From assembly GCF_900184245.1 (NCBI RefSeq), contig NZ_FXXB01000004.1, positions 1 through 64,000 of the forward strand: DNA of 64,000 nucleotides, in the 5' to 3' direction. This stretch comes from Brachybacterium massiliense. Its GTDB lineage: Bacteria; Actinomycetota; Actinomycetes; Actinomycetales; Dermabacteraceae. Positions 51,884 to 60,661 of the stretch are shown here, in pieces. Positions within the stretch are counted from its first letter, which is position 1. Each line of letters opens with the position of its first letter. The translations under genes and the position numbers were made by a program. The notes beneath the pieces were generated by a model that saw only the letters and a list, made by a program, of their open reading frames with translations, was not told the origin of the DNA and made no database searches.

Positions 51884-53197
51884 ATGAACGACGCCCCCGC
51901 AGCCACCGCCGTCGAACCGTTCGACGTCGTCGACGTCATCCGCACCAAGCGTGACGGCCACCGCCTGGCCGATGACCAGATCGACTGGGTCATCGACGCC
52001 TACACCCGCGGCGTGGTCGCCGAGCAGCAGATGGCGGCGCTCGCGATGGCGATCTTCCTGCGCGGCATGGACCGCATCGAGATCGCCCGCTGGACCCACG
52101 CCATGATCGACAGCGGCGAGCGGATGGACTTCGCCGCCCTGTCCAAGCCCACCACCGACAAGCACTCCACCGGCGGGGGGGGGGACAAGATCACCCTCCC
52201 GCTGGCGCCGCTGGTCGCCTCCTACGGCGTCGCCGTCCCGCAGCTGTCCGGCCGCGGGCTCGGCCACACCGGCGGCACCCTCGACAAGCTCGAGGCCATC
52301 CCCGGCTGGCGGGCTGACCTCAGCAACGCCGAGATGATGGCCCAGCTCGAGAGCGCGGGCGCGGTGATCTGCGCGGCCGGCTCCGGCCTCGCCCCCGCGG
52401 ACAAGAAGCTCTACGCGCTGCGCGACATCACCGGCACCGTCGAGGCGATCCCGCTGATCGCCTCCTCGATCATGTCCAAGAAGATCGCCGAGGGCACCGC
52501 CGCGCTCACCCTCGACGTGAAGACCGGCGCCGGCGCCTTCATGAAGGACGAGGCCGACGCCCGCGAGCTCGCCCGCACCATGGTCGACCTCGGCACCGAC
52601 GCGGGCGTGCGCACCGTCGCGCTGCTGACGGACATGTCCGCGCCCCTGGGGCGCACGGCCGGCAACGGCCTCGAGGTGCGCGAGTCCCTCGAGGTGCTCG
52701 CCGGCGGCGGCCCCGCCGACGTGGTGGAGCTGACCTGCGCCCTGGCCCGCGAGATGCTCGAGGCCGCCGGGGTGCGCGATCCCGACGTCGAGACCGCGCT
52801 CGCCGACGGCCGGGCGATGGACTCCTGGCGCGCGATGATCTCCGCCCAGGGCGGGGACGTGGACGCGCCGCTGCCCACGGCGAAGCACGTCGAGGAGATC
52901 CGCGCGAGCGAGGACGGCGTGGTGACCGGGCTCGACGCGATGGGCGTGGGCGTGGCCGCCTGGCGGCTCGGCGCCGGCCGCTCCCGTCCCGGCGAGGCCG
53001 TGCAGGCCGCGGCCGGCGTCGAGATCGAGGCGCACATCGGTGAGCAGGTGAAGGCCGGGGACGTGCTCGCCCGACTGCACACCGACACCGCCGAGCGCAT
53101 GCCCCGCGCGCTCGAGGCGATCGACGGCTCCTGGACCCTCGCCGCCCCGGGCACCGAGGTCCCGGCCCGCACGATCGTCAAGGACCGCATCGCCTGA
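51884..53197 (+). CDS. deoA: Thymidine / pyrimidine-nucleoside phosphorylase
   Basis: A 437-residue phosphorylase that splits thymidine or uridine with phosphate to base plus (deoxy)ribose-1-phosphate. Signatures: KHSTGG region, GRGLGHTGGTLDKLE, and the three-domain layout of the family. The phosphate loop reads STGGGGDK where most members have STGGVGDK, and is encoded by a run of ten G residues (52175-52184). ATG 51884 has gagga a few bases upstream. Confidence 0.94.
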   Translation: MNDAPAATAVEPFDVVDVIRTKRDGHRLADDQIDWVIDAYTRGVVAEQQMAALAMAIFLRGMDRIEIARWTHAMIDSGERMDFAALSKPTTDKHSTGGGGDKITLPLAPLVASYGVAVPQLSGRGLGHTGGTLDKLEAIPGWRADLSNAEMMAQLESAGAVICAAGSGLAPADKKLYALRDITGTVEAIPLIASSIMSKKIAEGTAALTLDVKTGAGAFMKDEADARELARTMVDLGTDAGVRTVALLTDMSAPLGRTAGNGLEVRESLEVLAGGGPADVVELTCALAREMLEAAGVRDPDVETALADGRAMDSWRAMISAQGGDVDAPLPTAKHVEEIRASEDGVVTGLDAMGVGVAAWRLGAGRSRPGEAVQAAAGVEIEAHIGEQVKAGDVLARLHTDTAERMPRALEAIDGSWTLAAPGTEVPARTIVKDRIA

Positions 53198-53215
53198 GCG
53201 GGTCCTGAACCAGGA

Positions 53216-53256
53216 CGAGCGGCGCCGGCCCCCGGGAGGGGATCCGGCGCCGCTCG
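53216..53256. terminator. Bidirectional hairpin between deoA and the kinase-Nudix gene
   Basis: cgagcggcgccgg (53216-53228) pairs perfectly with ccggcgccgctcg (53244-53256). It lies between convergent genes. Confidence 0.82.
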
Positions 53257-53272
53257 CTGCGTGGAGGGGAGG

Positions 53273-54349
53273 TCAGGAGGCCGACGTGCTCGCAGCGCGC
53301 AGCGCCGGCAGGATGTGCTCGACCATCAGCGGGGCCAGCCGCACCCCGGGCGCGGGAGCGTCGAGCCCGATCCAGCGGTGCTCGGCGAGCTCCGCCCGCA
53401 CGGCGAGGTCCGCGGGCAGGGGAGCACGCGTGGTCCAGACCGTCGAGCGGACCAGGGTGTCCGGCTCGTTCGCGGCCGGCGCCTCGAAATCGCCCAGCAG
53501 CGTGAGCTCCTCGGCATCGAGCTCCACCCCGAGCTCCTCACGACACTCTCGCAGCGCCGCCTCGAGCGCGCTCTCACCCGCCTCGAGCTTCCCGCCCACC
53601 TGCATGTAGCTGCCGGTGCCGCGCTTGCGCACCGCGAGCACCTCGGGACCGTGCTCTCCCTCGCGCAGGAAGCACACCGCGGTGATCCGCAGCACCGCAT
53701 GGCGCGGGGATCGTGCTCGCAGATGCTGGGAGGCCTCGGCGCATCCGGTCAGTCGCCGCACCCAGTCCGTGCCGCGGTGCAGGCCCTCAGGGCGCATCCC
53801 CGACGCGATCCAGCGTGCGATGTCGCCGCGCTGGGCGCGGGCCAGGGACCAGCCCCGCCACAGCAGCGTGTGCGGCGGCTTGCGGCGCTCGCGCAGGTCC
53901 CGCGCCAGCCTCAGCGCGAACACCACCGGCACGGGACGGCGCAGCACGATCGCATCGGCCAGCAGACCGGCGGCCGCGAGCGGCGCGATCAGCTCGGCGG
54001 CGAAGATGCCCTCGGCGATGAGCAACGGGGCATTTCCCGCCTCGAGCCGCCGCATCCCCTGGCGGCGCGAGACCGAGATCGAGTAGACGGGCACGTCGGC
54101 GGCGCCGTCGTGGGCGAGCGAGGTGAGCGCCTCGAGGGCCGCCTCGCCGTCCCAGGAGGCGGGATCGTCCCAGTCCACGATGCCGTAGCGGCGGGGGAGA
54201 CCCGGCTCGTCGAGATCGCGGTAGAACTCGTCCAGCGGGAGCACCGGCAGCCCGGAGCGGCGTGAGAGCTCGCCTTTGCCACTGCCCGAGGGGCCGACGA
54301 GCAGGACGATGCGGCGCGGGGCCCGGGATGACGGCAGGGAGGAGGTCAC
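53273..54349 (-). CDS. Fusion of a uridine-kinase-like P-loop domain and a Nudix hydrolase
   Basis: A 358-residue protein. Residues about 12-210 form a P-loop kinase-like domain resembling uridine kinase (GPSGSGKG at 19-26, LDEFYRD, VDWDDPASWD), but the Ser/Thr after the P-loop Lys is Gly. Residues about 225-350 form a Nudix hydrolase with a complete Nudix box (GKLEAGESALEAAL ... REELGV). The junction (CAEASQHLRARSPRHAVLRI) has no linker. In a salvage locus it may phosphorylate nucleosides and clean damaged nucleotides, an inference. A fusion by a small indel removing a stop codon is possible. Confidence 0.85.
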   Translation of the reverse strand: MTSSLPSSRAPRRIVLLVGPSGSGKGELSRRSGLPVLPLDEFYRDLDEPGLPRRYGIVDWDDPASWDGEAALEALTSLAHDGAADVPVYSISVSRRQGMRRLEAGNAPLLIAEGIFAAELIAPLAAAGLLADAIVLRRPVPVVFALRLARDLRERRKPPHTLLWRGWSLARAQRGDIARWIASGMRPEGLHRGTDWVRRLTGCAEASQHLRARSPRHAVLRITAVCFLREGEHGPEVLAVRKRGTGSYMQVGGKLEAGESALEAALRECREELGVELDAEELTLLGDFEAPAANEPDTLVRSTVWTTRAPLPADLAVRAELAEHRWIGLDAPAPGVRLAPLMVEHILPALRAASTSAS

Positions 54350-54388
54350 GGCCGTCCAGTCTAGGTCAGCGTCCTCGCAGCGCCTCTC

Positions 54389-55399
54389 TCACGAGATCCG
54401 CAGCACCACCTTGCTGCTGGTGGGATCGGACACCTGGGTCTCGAAGGCGGCGGGCGCGTCCTCGAGGTCGTGGACGTGGCTGATCACGTGGTCGGCCAGA
54501 TCGGTCGCGGCCAGGAGCTGCACGGCGTCCTCGATCTCGCTGACGAAGCGGTAGGTGCCGCGGTAGTCGATCTCCTTGGAGACCACCGGTCCCAGCGTCA
54601 CCGAGACCGGGGAGGGCGGGAGGTTGCCCACCTGCACCACCACCGAGGCGCGGGTGATCGAGCGGAAGATCGCATCCAGCGAGGCAGGGGCGCCCGAGGC
54701 CTCGAAGGCGACGGTGATCGACTCGGCCATGCCCTCGGCGGAGCCGAGCGCCTCGTCCGCGCCCACCGCGAGGGCGCGCTCGCGGGCCGGGCCGGCCAGG
54801 TCCACGGCGGTGATGCGTGCGGCACCGGCGGCGCGGGCGGCGAGGATGACCAGCAGGCCGACGGGACCGCAGCCGGCCACCAGCACGTGGGCGCCCTCGA
54901 CCTCGCCCGCGCGGCGCACCGCGTGGATCGCCACGCCGAGCGGCTCGGCGAGCACGGCGCGGCGGGTGTCCAGCCCCTCGGGGAGCGCGACCACCTGCTC
55001 CGCGCCGACGGTGAGCACCTCGGCGAAGCCGCCGTCGGTGTGCGGCTCCTGCGCGGCGGAGCCGAGATAGGTCAGCTGCGGGTGGAGGTTGTCCCGCCCG
55101 GCCAGACGCTCGGGCAGCGGACCGGTGGTGCGGGCGGGATGGACGGTGACCGGTTGCCCCACGCTCAGAGCGTCGACGTCGGCGCCGAGGCGCAGCACCC
55201 GCCCGGAGACCTCATGGCCCAGCACGAAGGGGTGTGACATCACCGCGGTGCCGGAGATGCCGTGGCGCCAGTACGCGATGTCGGAGCCGCAGATGCCGCC
55301 CCATTCGATCGCGATCTGCACCTGACCGGCAGCCGGTGCGGGGACGGGGCGGTCGACGAGGCGGAGGTCGCCGACGCCGTGGATCTCCAGTGCACGCAT
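54389..55399 (-). CDS. Zinc-type medium-chain dehydrogenase (L-idonate 5-dehydrogenase-like)
   Basis: A 336-residue NAD(P)-dependent polyol dehydrogenase. The catalytic zinc residues are present (GGICGSD, LGHEVSG, EPLGVAIHAV), as is the Rossmann motif GCGPVGLL. The lobe that normally holds the structural zinc with four Cys reads HPARTTGPLPERLAGRDNLH, without any Cys. ATG 55399 is chosen since the longer frame has no family similarity. Substrate is unknown; its place beside deoC and the Nudix fusion hints at a sugar or polyol. Confidence 0.88.
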   Translation of the reverse strand: MRALEIHGVGDLRLVDRPVPAPAAGQVQIAIEWGGICGSDIAYWRHGISGTAVMSHPFVLGHEVSGRVLRLGADVDALSVGQPVTVHPARTTGPLPERLAGRDNLHPQLTYLGSAAQEPHTDGGFAEVLTVGAEQVVALPEGLDTRRAVLAEPLGVAIHAVRRAGEVEGAHVLVAGCGPVGLLVILAARAAGAARITAVDLAGPARERALAVGADEALGSAEGMAESITVAFEASGAPASLDAIFRSITRASVVVQVGNLPPSPVSVTLGPVVSKEIDYRGTYRFVSEIEDAVQLLAATDLADHVISHVHDLEDAPAAFETQVSDPTSSKVVLRIS

Positions 55400-55656
55400 G
55401 GATGTGACCTTTGCTCTCGAGGACCGAGGGCGCAGCCGCCGGAGGGTGTCGGGCGAGCAGAGGAGGCGCCGCATCGGTGATCGCAACCTATCGCAGGGGC
55501 GGGGGAGCGGGCGGTGCCGGTCCGCGAGCGCGGGCCCGGCGGGGCTGGTGCGCGAGCGCGGGCCCGGGCTCGCTGAGCCGCGCTGAGGGCTGCGCCGTGA
55601 CCGGATCGACGCCGCGGCGGATGCGCGGGGCCCCGCCCGTCTGCCAGGATCTGTCC
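55400..55656. other. Divergent intergenic region, dehydrogenase / deoC
   Basis: About 257 bases of GC-rich sequence. A cgcgagcgcgggcccgg motif occurs twice (near 55525-55540 and 55551-55567) as an imperfect direct repeat. caggat (55645-55650) lies six bases before the deoC ATG. No gene seen. Confidence 0.5.
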
Positions 55657-56322
55657 ATGACCTCTCTCGATCGCGCACAGCTCGCCTCCCTCATCGACCA
55701 CACCCTGCTCAAGCCCGAGTCCACCCCGGAGGACGTCGCCGCCCTCGCCCGTGAGGCCGAGGAGCTGGGCACCTACTCCATCTGCGTCTCGCCCTCGATG
55801 CTCCCCGTCGAGACCACCGTCAAGGTCGCCACCGTCTGCGGGTTCCCCTCCGGCCAGCACTCCGCCGAGGTCAAAGCCTTCGAGGCGCGCGAGGCCGTGA
55901 GCAGGGGCGTCGACGAGATCGATATGGTGCTGAACGTGGGCCAGGCCCGCGCCGGCGACTTCGAGGCCGTCGAGCACGAGATCCGCGCGGTGCGCGATGT
56001 CGCCAAGTCCCCGGTCGTGCTCAAGGTGATCATCGAGTCGGCCGCCCTCACCGATGAGCAGATCGTCGGCGTGTGCGAGGCGGCCGAGCGCGCCGGCGCG
56101 GACTTCGTGAAGACCTCCACCGGCTTCCACCCCGCCGGCGGCGCGAGCGAGCACGCCGTGCAGCTCATGCGCAGCACCGTCGGCGATCGCCTGGGCGTCA
56201 AGGCCTCCGGCGGGATCCGCACCCGCGAGGCCGCCGAGGCGATGGTCGCCGCGGGCGCGAGCCGCCTGGGCCTGTCCTCCTCGAAGGCCATCCTCGACGG
56301 CGGCACCGGCACCGGGTACTGA
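55657..56322 (+). CDS. deoC: Deoxyribose-phosphate aldolase
   Basis: A 221-residue class I aldolase that cleaves 2-deoxyribose-5-phosphate to glyceraldehyde-3-phosphate and acetaldehyde. LIDHTLLKP opens the barrel; the two catalytic lysines lie in VVLKVIIES and FVKTSTGF, and GIRT is near the end. ATG 55657 lacks a Shine-Dalgarno and follows a -10-like caggat by six bases, so it may be leaderless. It takes the sugar produced by the phosphorylases and the mutase of this cluster. Confidence 0.96.
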   Translation: MTSLDRAQLASLIDHTLLKPESTPEDVAALAREAEELGTYSICVSPSMLPVETTVKVATVCGFPSGQHSAEVKAFEAREAVSRGVDEIDMVLNVGQARAGDFEAVEHEIRAVRDVAKSPVVLKVIIESAALTDEQIVGVCEAAERAGADFVKTSTGFHPAGGASEHAVQLMRSTVGDRLGVKASGGIRTREAAEAMVAAGASRLGLSSSKAILDGGTGTGY

Positions 56323-56405
56323 GCCGCCCGGGCCCGCGCCGAGCAGGTGCCGGCCCCGAGCATCGCGCTCGCGCGGCCGAGCATCGCACCCGTGCGAGCG
56401 CAGGA

Positions 56406-56449
56406 ACGCCCGCGCAGGGGCCCCGGTACGGGGCGTCCTGCGCGGGCGT
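56406..56449. terminator. Long hairpin between deoC and the mutase gene
   Basis: acgcccgcgcagg (56406-56418) pairs with cctgcgcgggcgt (56437-56449), and an inner gcccc/ggggc adds to it. It lies between convergent genes. Confidence 0.85.
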
Positions 56450-56456
56450 CCTCGGC

Positions 56457-58172
56457 TCAGGCGGCGCCGAGCACCAGGCGCAGCTCGTCCTTCAGCGTCT
56501 CCAGCCGCTCGTCGGCCCGTGCCCGGATCTCGCCGATCCGTGCGGCCGGGGCGTCGGCAGGGATCTGCGTGACCACCTCGAGGTAGCACTTGAGCTTCGG
56601 CTCGGTGCCCGAGGGGCGCACCACCACGCGGGTGTCGTCCTCGCTGCGCAGCAGCACCCCCTCGGTGGGCGGCAGCCCGGTGGTCTCCACCGACCCCTGC
56701 GAGAGGTCCTGGTTCATGACCACCGGCGAGGACAGCAGCGTCGCCGGAGGCGCCGCCCGCAGACGCTCCATCATCTGACCGATCAGGGACAGGTCCTCCA
56801 CCCGGATCGACAGCTGCGAGGTCGAGAACAGGCCGTGCCGGGCGGCGAGCTCATCGAGCCGGCCGATCAGCGTGGTGCCCTCCGCCTTCGCCTCCGCCGC
56901 CATCTCGGCGACCACCAGCGCCGCGGAGAGGCCGTCCTTGTCCCGCACCACCTCCGGCAGCACGCAGTAGCCGATCGCCTCCTCGTAGCCGAAGACGATC
57001 CCCGGCGCGCGGGTGATCCACTTGAAGCCGGTGAGCGTCGCGGCGGCTTCGAGGCCGCCGCTCTCGGCGACCGCCCCCAGCCAGCGGCTCGAGACGATCG
57101 AGCGGGCCAGCACCCCGCGGTAGCCATGGCGGCGCACCAGGTGCTCGCCCAGCAGCACGCCGAGCTCGTCCCCGGTGAGCATGCGCCAGTTGCCCCGGTG
57201 CGGATCCAGCACCGCCGCGGCGCAGCGGTCCGCGTCGGGGTCGTTGGCGATCACCACATCGGCCTCAAGGGTGCGGGCCAGCTCGAGCGCGAGATCGATG
57301 GCCCCCGGCTCCTCGGGGTTCGGGAAGGCGACGGTGGGGAAGTCCGGATCGGGGTCCGCCTGCTTCGCGACCGGGTGCACATCGGTGAACCCGGTGCGGT
57401 GCAGCGCCGCGAGCGCCGTCTCGGTGCCCACCCCGTGCATCGCCGTGTGCACGATCCGCACCTCGCGCGGGCCCTGCGGGTCCGGCAGCGCGCAGATCGC
57501 CTCGAGATAGTCCTCGCGCAGCTGCTCCCCGAGCAGCTCCACGCCCGCCTGCGCGACGGGGATGTCCCGCACCGGGCCCACGGCCGCGATGCGCGCCGCG
57601 ATCTGCGCATCCGAGGGAGGCACGATCTGCACGCCGCGCCCCTCGGGCCCGGCCGCGCGACCGCCCAGATAGACCTTGTAGCCGTTGTCCGCCGGAGGGT
57701 TGTGCGAGGCGGTCACCACGATGCCGGCGTCGGCCTCCAGATGACGCACCGCGAAGGCGACCAGCGGAGTGGGGCCGAAGCGCTCGAGCAGCTGCACCCG
57801 GCAGCCGGCCGCCGTCATGATCTCCGCCGAGCGCTGCGCGAAGTCGCGCGAGTTGTAGCGGGCGTCGTAGCCGATCACCACGCGCGGCTGGTCCAGGCCC
57901 AGGTCCTCGCGCAGATGATCCGCGAGACCGCGCGCGGCGCGGGAGACCACCGCGAGGTTCATCCGGTTCGGGCCGGGCGCCATCGCGCCGCGCAGTCCCG
58001 CCGTGCCGAACTGCAGATCCGCGGCGAAGGCGTCGGCGATCTCCTCGCCGGCGACGGTGCTGCCCGCCTGCGCCTGCTCGAGCAGGTTCTCGAGCGCGGC
58101 CCGGGTGACGGGATCGGGATCGTCCTGGATCCACTCCTGGACGCGGGAGTGGAGGGCGGCGTCCAGGCTCAT
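56457..58172 (-). CDS. Phospho-sugar mutase (phosphogluco/phosphopentomutase)
   Basis: A 571-residue alpha-D-phosphohexomutase-family enzyme. The phosphoserine loop is TASHNP, the metal-binding loop DPDADR, the sugar-binding loop GYEEAIGY, and the phosphate-binding RPSGTEPK. I start it at ATG 58172, overlapping the end of the purine phosphorylase by 4 bp (ATGA), so the two are co-translated. That coupling suggests it moves phosphate from C1 to C5 of (deoxy)ribose released by the phosphorylase, though phosphoglucomutase activity is equally common in this family. Confidence 0.92.
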   Translation of the reverse strand: MSLDAALHSRVQEWIQDDPDPVTRAALENLLEQAQAGSTVAGEEIADAFAADLQFGTAGLRGAMAPGPNRMNLAVVSRAARGLADHLREDLGLDQPRVVIGYDARYNSRDFAQRSAEIMTAAGCRVQLLERFGPTPLVAFAVRHLEADAGIVVTASHNPPADNGYKVYLGGRAAGPEGRGVQIVPPSDAQIAARIAAVGPVRDIPVAQAGVELLGEQLREDYLEAICALPDPQGPREVRIVHTAMHGVGTETALAALHRTGFTDVHPVAKQADPDPDFPTVAFPNPEEPGAIDLALELARTLEADVVIANDPDADRCAAAVLDPHRGNWRMLTGDELGVLLGEHLVRRHGYRGVLARSIVSSRWLGAVAESGGLEAAATLTGFKWITRAPGIVFGYEEAIGYCVLPEVVRDKDGLSAALVVAEMAAEAKAEGTTLIGRLDELAARHGLFSTSQLSIRVEDLSLIGQMMERLRAAPPATLLSSPVVMNQDLSQGSVETTGLPPTEGVLLRSEDDTRVVVRPSGTEPKLKCYLEVVTQIPADAPAARIGEIRARADERLETLKDELRLVLGAA

Positions 58173-58996
58173 GCCGCGCCGTCCGTGATGCGCCGCACCG
58201 TCTCGGCGAGCAGGCGCGAGATCCGGGGACCGGCGTCCCGGCCCGCCTGCAGCACCTCCTCGTGGCTGAGCGCTTCGCCGCTGATCCCGGCGGCGAGGTT
58301 GGTGACCAGGGAGATGCCCAGCACGTCCAGGCCCGCCTCGCGCGCCGCGATCGCCTCGAGCGTGGTGGACATGCCCACCAGGTCCGCGCCGATGACCTTC
58401 GCCATCTGCACCTCGGCCGGGGTCTCGTAGCTGGGGCCGGAGAACTGCATGTACACGCCCTCGTCGAGGCTCGGATCGACCTCGTGGGCGATCTGGCGCA
58501 GCGCCGGGGTGTACAGGTCGGTGAGGTCCACGAAGTTCGCGCCCACCAGGGGAGTGGCGCCGGTGAAGTTGATCTGGTCGCGGATCAGCACCGGGGTGCC
58601 GGGGGCCCAGTCCGGGTTGATGCCGCCGCAGCCGTTGGTCAGCACCATGGTGCGGGCCCCGGTCGCGGCGGCGGTGCGCACGCCGTGGACGACGGCGTCC
58701 ACGCCTGCGCCCTCGTAGTAGTGGGTGCGGGCGCCGAGCACGAGCGCCCGGGCACCGGTGCCCTCGACGCGGATCGAACGGAGGGTGCCCACGTGACCGG
58801 CCACCGCGGGCGGGCGGAAGCCGGGGATCGAGGTGGCGTCGGCCTGCCAGACGGTCTCGCCCAGGAGGTCCGCGGCACCGGCCCATCCCGAGCCGAGCAC
58901 GAGGGCGAGATCATGGGCGGGGACACCGCTGGCCTCGGCGATCGCGGCGGCGGCGTCGCGGGCGAGCTGGTACGGAGCGGATGCGCTATCAGTCAT
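58169..58996 (-). CDS. Purine-nucleoside phosphorylase
   Basis: A 275-residue trimeric-type PNP splitting purine (deoxy)nucleosides with phosphate. Motifs: LVLGSGWAG, YYEGAGVDAV, NGCGGIN, GPSYETPAEVQM, and the base-binding VTNLAAGISGE. ATG 58996 follows tacctt by six bases and has no Shine-Dalgarno, suggesting a leaderless mRNA. First gene of the two-gene minus-strand unit. Confidence 0.95.
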   Translation of the reverse strand: MTDSASAPYQLARDAAAAIAEASGVPAHDLALVLGSGWAGAADLLGETVWQADATSIPGFRPPAVAGHVGTLRSIRVEGTGARALVLGARTHYYEGAGVDAVVHGVRTAAATGARTMVLTNGCGGINPDWAPGTPVLIRDQINFTGATPLVGANFVDLTDLYTPALRQIAHEVDPSLDEGVYMQFSGPSYETPAEVQMAKVIGADLVGMSTTLEAIAAREAGLDVLGISLVTNLAAGISGEALSHEEVLQAGRDAGPRISRLLAETVRRITDGAA

Positions 58997-59157
58997 GGAC
59001 CGAAGGTAGCGCAGACCGCCGCCCTGCGTGACCCCGTCGGCGGGAGGGGACGGCCCGGAAAGAGGTGGATCTCGCACCGGGCGGGCCGACGGCCTGCGGT
59101 CCTCCCCCAGTGGCGGAAAACGGCCCCCCACCGGCCCGTCTTTGTGACAATGGCGGG

Positions 59158-60624
59158 GTGAGCGATCCCAGCACAGCACTGCCCTCCGATCCGCGACGCG
59201 TCCCCAGCGCGGGAGACCGTCCCCGCGTGGTGATCGTGGGCGGCGGACCGGGCGGCTACGAGGCCGCGCTGACCGCCGCACGCCACGGCGCGGCGACCGT
59301 CCTGATCGAGGAGAGGGGCCTGGGCGGCGCCGCGGTCCTCACCGACGTGGTGCCCTCGAAGACCCTCATCGCCACCGCGGACGTGCTCGACCAGGTGGCC
59401 GGGTCCCCGCAGCTGGGCATCCGCGACGCCGATACCGGCGCGGCCCCCACCGGGCAGACCCTCGACGTCGACCTCGCCGCCGTGAACCGCAGGGTCAAGG
59501 ACCTCGCCGCCGCGCAGTCCGCGGACATCCGCGCGAGCCTCACGGAGGCGGGGGTGGAGCTGGTCGACGGCCGCGGCCGGCTCGACGGGCCCGACCGGGT
59601 CGAGGTCCTCGATGCCGCAGGGGAGCGCCTCGGCCAGCATGAGGCCGACGTGATCCTGCTGGCCGTCGGCGCGAGGCCCCGCGAGCTCGAGTCCGCCCCC
59701 TGCGACGGAGAGCGGATCCTGAACTGGACCCAGCTGTACGAGCTGGACCGCCTGCCCGAGCACCTGATCGTCGTGGGCTCGGGCGTGACCGGCGCCGAGT
59801 TCGCGAGCGCCTACCGGGCGCTCGGCAGCGAGGTCACGCTCGTCTCCTCCCGCCAGAAGGTGCTGCCCGGCACAGACGCGGACGCCGCGGACGTGCTCGA
59901 GGGCGCCTTCGCGCGTCGCGGCGTGACCGTGCGCTCCCGCTCGCGCGCCGAAACCGCCCGCCGCACCGACGACGGGGTGGTGGTCACCCTCACCTCGGGC
60001 GAGGAGATCACCGGCAGCCACGTGCTGATGGCGCTCGGTGGGATCCCCTGGACCGCGGACCTGGGTCTCTGGACCGCCGGAGTGCGGGTCAGGGACTCCG
60101 GCCACATCGAGACTGACAGGGTCTCGCGCACCTCCGTGCGCGGGATCTACGCCGCAGGCGACTGCACCGGGGTGTACCCCCTCGCCTCGGTCGCGGCGAT
60201 GCAAGGCAGGATCGCGATGCACCATGCGCTGGGCGATGCGGTCTCCCCGCTGATCTCCACGCAGGTCTCCTCGGCCATCTTCACCAGCCCCGAGATCGCT
60301 GTGGTCGGGGTGAGCGAGGAGGACGTGCTCAGCGGCGAGGCCGCCGGCGAGGTGCTGGTGCTGGGGCTGGACACCAACCCCCGCGCGAAGATGCAGGGGA
60401 TCACCGAGGGCTTCGTGAAGCTGATCGTGCGCCCCGGCTCCCACACCGTGATCGGTGCGGTGGTGGTCGCCCCGCGGGCCAGCGAGCTGATCCTGCCGTA
60501 CACCCTCGCCGTCGCCCACCGGCTCACCGCCGAGCAGGTGGCCGGCACCTTCACCGTCTACCCCTCGCTCACCGGCTCGCTCGCCGAGGTGGCCCGGCGC
60601 CAGGTGCTCGACTCCCAGGAGTGA
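59158..60624 (+). CDS. lpdA: LpdA-type NAD(P)H-quinone reductase (Cys-less lipoamide-dehydrogenase-like flavoprotein)
   Basis: A 488-residue FAD protein of the dihydrolipoamide dehydrogenase fold. GGGPGGYEAAL binds FAD. The redox-active CxxxxC is replaced by GLGGAAVLTDVVPSKTL, exactly as described for mycobacterial LpdA (Rv3303c), a quinone reductase and not a lipoamide dehydrogenase. GSGVTGAEFASAY is the NAD site; YAAGDCTGVYPLASVAAMQG follows. I start it at GTG 59158, six bases after gacaat and without a Shine-Dalgarno, as in a leaderless gene; an ATG 31 codons upstream overlaps the promoter. Confidence 0.92.
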   Translation: MSDPSTALPSDPRRVPSAGDRPRVVIVGGGPGGYEAALTAARHGAATVLIEERGLGGAAVLTDVVPSKTLIATADVLDQVAGSPQLGIRDADTGAAPTGQTLDVDLAAVNRRVKDLAAAQSADIRASLTEAGVELVDGRGRLDGPDRVEVLDAAGERLGQHEADVILLAVGARPRELESAPCDGERILNWTQLYELDRLPEHLIVVGSGVTGAEFASAYRALGSEVTLVSSRQKVLPGTDADAADVLEGAFARRGVTVRSRSRAETARRTDDGVVVTLTSGEEITGSHVLMALGGIPWTADLGLWTAGVRVRDSGHIETDRVSRTSVRGIYAAGDCTGVYPLASVAAMQGRIAMHHALGDAVSPLISTQVSSAIFTSPEIAVVGVSEEDVLSGEAAGEVLVLGLDTNPRAKMQGITEGFVKLIVRPGSHTVIGAVVVAPRASELILPYTLAVAHRLTAEQVAGTFTVYPSLTGSLAEVARRQVLDSQE

Positions 60625-60661
60625 CCGCGCGGCGGCGTGCGCGGAGCAGGAGGGGGCGGGG

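Noticed and set aside
59300..59380. Loss of the redox disulfide in the lipoamide-dehydrogenase-like protein as a novel defect
   Set aside because: This is the known feature of LpdA-type quinone reductases (as in mycobacterial Rv3303c).
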